The position numbers and the translations under genes are program-made. Of a DNA stretch of 18,236 nucleotides, positions 14,212 to 18,236 are shown piece after piece. Positions within the stretch are counted from its first letter, which is position 1. Each line of letters opens with the position of its first letter. The DNA comes from Candidatus Aenigmatarchaeota archaeon (GTDB lineage Archaea; Aenigmatarchaeota; Aenigmatarchaeia; Aenigmatarchaeales; JAHLMR01): positions 1 through 18,236 of the forward strand of contig JAHLMR010000011.1 of NCBI GenBank assembly GCA_018920255.1, written 5' to 3'. The notes under the pieces are model-generated. The model did not search any database. It saw only the letters and a list, made by a program, of their open reading frames with translations, and was not told the DNA's origin.

Positions 14212-15179
14212 GGAATATCAACCTCATCTGTTCTCCAAAATCTATTTATTTTTGTTTCATAAATTTTCATTCCATGAGGATTATATTTATACATAAGCAT
14301 ACCAGTCCATGCTATCATTGCTCCATTATCTCCTGCAAATTCTTGGGGGACAACATAAAATTTTGCACCACGTTCTTTACACATTATTGATAACATTTCT
14401 TGAAGTCTTTTATTTGCTGCAACACCACCAGTTAAAAGAACTTCATTTTTATCAGTATGTGCTACTGCTCTTTCTGTTACTTCTGTTAGCATTGCAAAAC
14501 ATGTTTCTTGAAATGAATAACAAATATCATTTATACTATGATTTTTAATTTTCTTTTTTGCTTCAGTTAAAATTCCAGAAAAGCTTAAATCCATTCCTTT
14601 TACAACATATGAAAAATTTATATAATTTCCTGATTTTGCATATTCTTCTATTTTTGGTCCACCAGGATGTTCAAAACCAAGCTCTCTTGCTAATTTATCT
14701 AATGCATTTCCTATTCCAATATCCTGAGTTTCTCCAAATATTCTATATTTTCCTTCTGTAAAAGCAATTACTTGTGTATTTCCACCAGAAACATAAAGAG
14801 TTACTGGATCTATTGAATGAGTTAATAATTTTCCTATTTCTATATGAGCTATGCAGTGATTAACACCAAATAATGGTTTTTTTAATTTTAATGCAAGTGC
14901 TCTTGAAAAAACTGCACCAATTCTAAGAACTCCTGGAATTCCTGGACCTTGAGAAAAAGAAATAATATCAATATCGTTTAAGTTTATTTTTGCAGTTTCT
15001 AATGATTTTTTCAAAACATCATTTGCTACATTTAAATGATGCTCTGTACATTCCTTTGGATGAATTCCGCCTACCTTTGGTTTATATACATCTTTTTCAT
15101 TTGAAAGTATATTTCCCTTTTCATCAACAATTCCTATACCAAATGTATGAGCAGTTGACTCTATACCTAAACAAAGCAT
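14199..15179 (-). CDS. kae1: KEOPS complex tRNA threonylcarbamoyltransferase Kae1
   Basis: Kae1 (archaeal TsaD/OSGEP) transfers the threonylcarbamoyl group to A37 of tRNA. The 326-residue protein has the ASKHA-fold signatures: LGIESTAHTFGIGI at the start, the metal-binding HxxxH (H108, H112), SGGNTQV (131-137), GGPKIEEYA, GGVAANKRLQ and the third metal ligand in AGDNGAMIAW (D284). Length and motifs are complete. A TTTTTAAG box 26.5 bases before the ATG suggests a promoter of its own, although eS31 ends only 33 bases upstream. No Shine-Dalgarno is seen. The other KEOPS subunits (Cgi121, Pcc1) are not in the window. Confidence 0.97.
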   Translation of the reverse strand: MLCLGIESTAHTFGIGIVDEKGNILSNEKDVYKPKVGGIHPKECTEHHLNVANDVLKKSLETAKINLNDIDIISFSQGPGIPGVLRIGAVFSRALALKLKKPLFGVNHCIAHIEIGKLLTHSIDPVTLYVSGGNTQVIAFTEGKYRIFGETQDIGIGNALDKLARELGFEHPGGPKIEEYAKSGNYINFSYVVKGMDLSFSGILTEAKKKIKNHSINDICYSFQETCFAMLTEVTERAVAHTDKNEVLLTGGVAANKRLQEMLSIMCKERGAKFYVVPQEFAGDNGAMIAWTGMLMYKYNPHGMKIYETKINRFWRTDEVDIPWIS

Positions 15180-15201
15180 ATATAAAAATTTAAATAAAAT
15201 C

Positions 15202-15209
15202 CTTAAAAA
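15202..15209 (-). promoter_or_regulatory. Possible TATA-like box of kae1
   Basis: The minus strand reads TTTTTAAG, centred 26.5 bases before the kae1 ATG in the 33-base gap after eS31. The same octamer at the same spacing precedes the AK6-type gene. It may be an internal promoter separating KEOPS from ribosomal protein transcription. Confidence 0.45.
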
Positions 15210-15212
15210 GAT

Positions 15213-15410
15213 TTATTTTTTAAAAATTTCAGAATATTTACATTTTCCACATGTTAATCTATTTGAATGAATTGCTAAAGCAGTCCCAACTCCACATCTT
15301 GGGCACCATCTCCCTTGAAATACTGCTCTATCATCTTTTATTTTATATTTTTTCCAAATTTGAACAACTTTATGCTTTGATTTACTTTTTGGTTTTTTTC
15401 CTTCAGCCAT
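15213..15410 (-). CDS. rps27ae: Small subunit ribosomal protein eS31 (S27ae), zinc ribbon
   Basis: This 65-residue protein is the archaeal equivalent of the C-terminal part of eukaryotic ubiquitin-eS31 fusions, without ubiquitin. It has a basic N-terminal extension (KKPKSKSKHK), VVQIWKKYKI, and a zinc ribbon with C36, C39, C54 and C57 (CPRCG and CGKCKYSEIF). All four ligands are present. A GTGAT ribosome-binding site lies about 6 bases before the ATG. It follows eS24 by 44 bases, the order seen in many archaea (from memory). Confidence 0.96.
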   Translation of the reverse strand: MAEGKKPKSKSKHKVVQIWKKYKIKDDRAVFQGRWCPRCGVGTALAIHSNRLTCGKCKYSEIFKK

Positions 15411-15454
15411 TTTAAATCACACAAATATTAAATATTTTAATAAGTTTTTAAAAT

Positions 15455-15742
15455 TTATTCTTTTTTCCCTGCTTCTTGCTGTTTAGTTTCTTTTTTCTTT
15501 TTTTCCTTTTTCTTTGGTTTTTCTTCCCAAACATAAACTAATGCTTTTCCCACTTGCATTCCAACTTCTCCGTTTATTTTAACAACTTCTATTTTTTCTT
15601 GATCTGCACCTACTTGTTTAGAGATTGATTCTATAATTTGATTTTTAGATGGTGTTGGTGAACCCTCATAATAAATTTTAACTATTAGTTCTTTTCTTTT
15701 TAATAGCGGATTATCTTTGGTTTCATCTATTTTTAACTGCAT
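15455..15742 (-). CDS. rps24e: Small subunit ribosomal protein eS24
   Basis: This 95-residue ribosomal protein of the small subunit matches the eS24 family: KIDETKDNPLLKRKEL at the start, the PTPSKNQIIESISKQ region and the VVKINGEVGMQVGKALVYVWEE core. The C-terminal ~20 residues are a lysine/glutamate-rich tail (KPKKKEKKKKETKQQEAGKKE). The start is ambiguous among adjacent codons. I chose the ATG at 15742, about 6 bases after GGGTGAT, whereas ATG 15745 or GTG 15751 would place the ribosome-binding site too close. The gene overlaps the upstream coiled-coil gene by about 20 bases. Confidence 0.94.
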   Translation of the reverse strand: MQLKIDETKDNPLLKRKELIVKIYYEGSPTPSKNQIIESISKQVGADQEKIEVVKINGEVGMQVGKALVYVWEEKPKKKEKKKKETKQQEAGKKE

Positions 15743-16493
15743 CATAATCACCCTTCACACGATCTCTTTGCATTATACTAAGTAAATTTGAAATCTCATC
15801 ATCAAACTTATTATAAATTTCATTTCTTATATTTTTTATACTTGTTTTTGTTTCATCTTTTAAATTTTTAATTTCTTGAGCAAAATTATTTAAAATTTTC
15901 ATTTGTTTTTCATTTTGTTCTATAATAATTTTAATTATTTTTTCATGTTCATTAATTTTAGATAAATTTTCTTTAACAACTTTAGCTAAATTTCTCATTG
16001 AATTAATTTCATTTTCTATTGTTTTTTCAACAAGAGATAGATTTGAATTTATTATATTTTTAATTCTATTTACTTCATTTGTATTTATATCGTTTATTTT
16101 TTTAATTTCAATATCAATTAATTTTTTTAAATCTAAAATAGTTTTTTCTGCAGCTAAATTAATTTTTTTACTATATTCTTTTTCTATTTCCTTTTCTTCT
16201 ATCTTTAACTCAGAAATAATTGCTTCAATAATTTTAAACCTTTTTTCTAAAGAAAAAATTTTTTCATTTATTTTATCAATATTGATTTTTTTAAATAATA
16301 ATTTTTTATTATTTTTAAAAATATCTGAAATTTCTAATATTTGATTTTTTATACCATTTATTTCTTTTTCTAATTTTTCTTGAGTTGATATAAGTCTATT
16401 TACTTTAAATTCTACCTCATTTATTTTTTTTGAAAAATTATCAATTTTTTCAAGAATATCTATTTCTTCATCCCAAGTTAATTTATTTGGCAT
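15723..16493 (-). CDS. Long coiled-coil protein of unknown function
   Basis: This is a 256-residue protein made almost entirely of heptad-like Ile/Leu, Lys, Glu and Asn runs. From about residue 10 to 245 it reads as continuous or near-continuous coiled coil, with no cysteine, no signal peptide and no membrane helix. The first residues (MPNKLTWDEEID) and the last (IMQRDRVKGDYDAVKNR) are the only non-coil parts. I do not recognise a family, and similarity searches will be confounded by composition. A GGTGAT ribosome-binding site overlaps the stop of the upstream membrane protein, and its own end overlaps eS24. It is thus locked between Spt4 and eS24 in an otherwise transcription/translation operon. 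It could be a cytoplasmic partner of the adjacent membrane protein (inference). Confidence 0.75.
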   Translation of the reverse strand: MPNKLTWDEEIDILEKIDNFSKKINEVEFKVNRLISTQEKLEKEINGIKNQILEISDIFKNNKKLLFKKINIDKINEKIFSLEKRFKIIEAIISELKIEEKEIEKEYSKKINLAAEKTILDLKKLIDIEIKKINDINTNEVNRIKNIINSNLSLVEKTIENEINSMRNLAKVVKENLSKINEHEKIIKIIIEQNEKQMKILNNFAQEIKNLKDETKTSIKNIRNEIYNKFDDEISNLLSIMQRDRVKGDYDAVKNR

Positions 16494-16497
16494 AACA

Positions 16498-17187
16498 TCA
16501 CCTTTTTAAGAATCTTTGTATGATAATTAAACCTATTCCAAATATTATAAAAATTATACCATATAAAAATAAATCAGAAATAGGCTTCATAAAATATTCT
16601 AAAAGTTTACTTATAATTATTTCTGGTGCATTTGAAAAAGATAAAAATTTATTTATAATAAATTCAAAGATATATTTTAATGAAACTAATCCTAGTCCCA
16701 AAAATATAATTTGTTTTCCGATAAATGATAATGGATTTTCTAAAATAAAAAATAAGACTATTACTGATATTATTAAAATAATTATTGATGGTACTACAGA
16801 ATTCTTTTCAATTTCTATAAATTCATTTAAACTATAATTCCATACTATTTTATTTTCATACATTTCATTAATTTTTTCTTCTAAAACAGAATTTAATTTT
16901 TGAATTTGTTCATTACAAGAATTTATACAAAGAGTAGTATTTTTACAAATAGAAATACACACATCTGTTTCATTAGTAAAATTTAAACAATAATTTAAAC
17001 AATTTTCAGAAGAGCATAGTTTTGTACATTCATCAGAAAAAATATTTTTAATATTATTTGTAAATGTTTGTTTTTCAAAATATGGGAGAGATGTAGATAC
17101 AAAAATTAAATTTGTTAATAATGTTAAAATTATAAGTATTAGAAAAATTGCAAAAAGATATTTTAAAAACTTTAAAAAAATGTTCAT
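16498..17187 (-). CDS. Four-helix membrane protein with an ectodomain of four CX3C motifs
   Basis: This is an unrecognised 229-residue protein. A hydrophobic anchor (about residues 8-31) is followed by an outward domain of about 95 residues, then three more hydrophobic helices (about 130-150, 156-180, 204-225) and a basic RFLKR end. The ectodomain has eight cysteines arranged as four CX3C pairs: C54/C58, C63/C67, C77/C81 and C87/C91. It also has N-X-S/T sequons at N69, N72, N83 and in NYS. Regular CX3C pairs on predicted helices suggest a disulfide-braced helical hairpin or a metal site. Ectodomain orientation is inferred from the helix count and sequons. An AAGGGA ribosome-binding site overlaps the Spt4 stop, and the coiled-coil gene follows immediately. 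Confidence 0.75.
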   Translation of the reverse strand: MNIFLKFLKYLFAIFLILIILTLLTNLIFVSTSLPYFEKQTFTNNIKNIFSDECTKLCSSENCLNYCLNFTNETDVCISICKNTTLCINSCNEQIQKLNSVLEEKINEMYENKIVWNYSLNEFIEIEKNSVVPSIIILIISVIVLFFILENPLSFIGKQIIFLGLGLVSLKYIFEFIINKFLSFSNAPEIIISKLLEYFMKPISDLFLYGIIFIIFGIGLIIIQRFLKR

Positions 17188-17188
17188 T

Positions 17189-17377
17189 TTATTCCCTTAC
17201 TCTTAACGCAAATTTTCCAGGAGAAGTTATACCTGCTTCTTTTGCTATTTCAGAGTTTTGTGGATCAATAATTACTATATATCCATTCCAAGATTTTGTT
17301 AAATCTGTATTTTTATCTATTGGACAAACATCTCCTTCAATTAATCTTTTACAAATTTTACATGCTTTTTCTGTCAT
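17189..17377 (-). CDS. spt4: Transcription elongation factor Spt4 (RpoE'')
   Basis: Spt4 pairs with Spt5 to bind RNA polymerase and stimulate elongation. The 62-residue protein matches the archaeal family: KACKICKR at the start, NGYIVIIDPQNSEIAKEAGI and the ending PGKFALRVRE. The zinc knuckle normally uses two CX2C pairs. Here the first pair is intact (C6, C9), but the second is C18-P-I-D21, so one cysteine ligand is replaced by aspartate. An AAGGT ribosome-binding site lies a few bases before the ATG. The gene starts 2 bases after the Rpo7 stop, the conserved archaeal rpo7-spt4 pair. Confidence 0.95.
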   Translation of the reverse strand: MTEKACKICKRLIEGDVCPIDKNTDLTKSWNGYIVIIDPQNSEIAKEAGITSPGKFALRVRE

Positions 17378-17379
17378 AT

Positions 17380-17979
17380 TTATTTACCTTTTTCTCCACC
17401 TTTTTTTGGTACTTTCTTTTTCTTTTCTTTGGCTTCTTCTTTTTTTGCTTTTGATGCTGTCTCTATCCATTTTTTTGCACCCAAAAATGGTTGTCTCATT
17501 GTTAAATTTATTTTTGTTTGCTCTTTAAAGCTTATAGAAATTATTCTAGCACGAACTATGTCACCAACTTTAAGCGACCTTTTTGATTGTTTTCCTGTAA
17601 TTTGCATATTTTTTTCATCAAAACTAACATAATCATCCATTATTTGAGATATATGCACAAATCCATCTATTGCTCCTATTCTTAAAAATACTCCAAATTC
17701 TGTTATATCAGTAACTTCAGCTTCTATTATTTCATGTTCAATAGGCTTCCATACTAATGCTTCAAATTTTACATTATAATGAACAGATGGATCATTTGGT
17801 TTTATTATTCCTTCACCTACATCATAAACATCTGTAATTGCAAGAAAAACTCCTATATTTTTATCTAAAGTACCCTCTAAGTTTTCAATTAAACATTCTT
17901 TAATAGCATCTTTAACATCCATTTCAAATTTTTCTGGCGGAACTTTTACTTCATCAACAGCAACTATCTTCTGATACAT
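17380..17979 (-). CDS. rpo7: DNA-directed RNA polymerase subunit Rpo7 (RpoE')
   Basis: Rpo7 is the archaeal counterpart of eukaryotic Rpb7 and forms the polymerase stalk with Rpo4. The 199-residue protein has the N-terminal tip domain (VAVDEVKVPPEKF) and the linker GEGIIKPNDPSVHYNVKFEALVWKP. An S1-type OB domain follows (about residues 82-160: AEVTDITEFGVFLRIGAIDGFVHISQI, ending INLTMRQP). A lysine/glutamate-rich tail of about 30 residues (from KKWIETASK to the end) extends beyond the usual family end. AGGTG lies just before the ATG, and a TTTAAA box further upstream suggests transcription starts about 10 bases before the gene. It is the first gene of the right-hand run. Confidence 0.96.
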   Translation of the reverse strand: MYQKIVAVDEVKVPPEKFEMDVKDAIKECLIENLEGTLDKNIGVFLAITDVYDVGEGIIKPNDPSVHYNVKFEALVWKPIEHEIIEAEVTDITEFGVFLRIGAIDGFVHISQIMDDYVSFDEKNMQITGKQSKRSLKVGDIVRARIISISFKEQTKINLTMRQPFLGAKKWIETASKAKKEEAKEKKKKVPKKGGEKGK

Positions 17980-18010
17980 AAAAACACCTTTTTATATCTT
18001 ATGAAAAAAG

Positions 18011-18020
18011 AATTTAAAAA
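18011..18020 (-). promoter_or_regulatory. Probable TATA box of the rpo7-spt4 operon
   Basis: The minus strand reads TTTTTAAATT about 36-37 bases before the rpo7 ATG. Initiation about 26 bases downstream would leave a ~10-base leader that carries the AGGTG ribosome-binding site seen before the ATG. Confidence 0.4.
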
Positions 18021-18061
18021 GTTTTGTTTTCTATATTTTTAATTTGAAATTTTATATAAAT

Positions 18062-18235
18062 CTATTGTTTTTCTTTTTTCAATTTCTTAATAATTTTCTT
18101 TACCTTTGCTTTCTTTATTGCACGTTTTTTAAGAGCCCAAGCTAAAGATGAAATTACTAAAATTATTGCTATTACAAGAGGTGTTAATTGTTCAATTTTT
18201 GGACAATCTCCTGGACAATTATAAATAGTTTCGTT
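18062..18235 (-). CDS. C-terminal end of a membrane-anchored protein (runs off right edge)
   Basis: The last 57 codons of a minus-strand gene end in TAG at 18062-18064. The visible part has a cysteine pair CPGDC (a CX3C spacing) in the outward segment. One transmembrane helix of about 20 residues follows (TPLVIAIILVISSLAWAL), and then a strongly basic cytoplasmic tail of ~22 residues with a dozen lysines. The start and most of the protein lie beyond the window. I cannot name the family. The layout fits a surface protein held by a C-terminal helix. Confidence 0.65.
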   Translation of the reverse strand, partial: NETIYNCPGDCPKIEQLTPLVIAIILVISSLAWALKKRAIKKAKVKKIIKKLKKEKQ

Positions 18236-18236
18236 T

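Noticed and set aside
14181-15193. Several plus-strand hydrophobic open frames opposite bud32/kae1
   Set aside because: Kae1 is unmistakable on the minus strand. The opposite frames are low-complexity Leu/Phe strings produced by the complement.
16520-16837. Plus-strand open frame opposite the Cys-rich membrane protein
   Set aside because: The minus-strand gene has a ribosome-binding site, operon spacing and regular cysteine pairs. The plus-strand frame has none of these.
17148-17632. Plus-strand open frames opposite spt4 and rpo7
   Set aside because: Both minus-strand genes are conserved archaeal proteins; the opposite frames are composition artefacts.
1-18236. CRISPR arrays, tRNA or rRNA genes, insertion sequences
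   Set aside because: I saw no regularly spaced repeats, cloverleaf-like GC-richer segments, transposase motifs or terminal inverted repeats. Intergenic gaps are all under about 100 bases.

Overview
The window is a stretch of a very AT-rich archaeal chromosome. The archaeal assignment rests on eukaryote-like information-processing proteins (Rpo7/RpoE', Spt4, aIF2-beta, ribosomal proteins uS15, eS24 and eS31/S27ae, the KEOPS subunits Kae1 and Bud32, an archaeal Ogg2-type 8-oxoguanine glycosylase and an AK6/Fap7-type kinase) and on TATA boxes centred 26-27 bases upstream of many start codons. The strong Lys/Ile/Asn bias, compact packing and small membrane proteins resemble DPANN-type archaea with reduced genomes. 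I cannot assign a phylum from the sequence alone. I see no rRNA, tRNA, CRISPR array, transposase or integrase, and no gap above 300 bases without a gene.

Left part (1-5558, all minus strand): the 5' part of an exported membrane protein runs off the left edge. Next come the membrane protease HtpX and a tight four-gene operon read from right to left: glmS, a short GNAT acetyltransferase, a GlmU-like nucleotidylyltransferase without the acetyltransferase domain, and a phosphohexomutase. Together these could make UDP-GlcNAc with acetylation done by a separate eukaryote-GNA1-like enzyme.

Middle (5657-11501): divergent from glmS is a winged-helix protein with an S-layer-like C-terminal half ending in an EF-hand-type loop. 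It converges on a small unknown gene coupled to a YfcE/MJ0936-type phosphoesterase. A 89-base divergent promoter region with repeats leads to plus-strand genes for an AK6-type kinase, aIF2-beta, a small pilin-like membrane-anchored protein, and a P3B (MgtA-type) P-type ATPase.

Right part (11502-18236, all minus strand): twelve closely packed genes read from right to left: rpo7, spt4, a Cys-rich membrane protein, a coiled-coil protein, eS24, eS31, Kae1, Bud32, a small membrane protein, uS15, an RPA-like OB-fold protein and Ogg2. The last 175 bases hold the 3' end of another membrane-anchored protein. The two unknown genes inside the transcription/translation cluster are the least explained part. 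The first carries four CX3C motifs and N-glycosylation sequons in its ectodomain.

A consistent pattern runs through the window. Genes at the head of transcription units have a TATA-like box 26-27 bases before the start codon and no ribosome-binding site, so their mRNAs are probably leaderless. Internal operon genes have Shine-Dalgarno sequences (GGTGAT type), often overlapping the previous stop codon.
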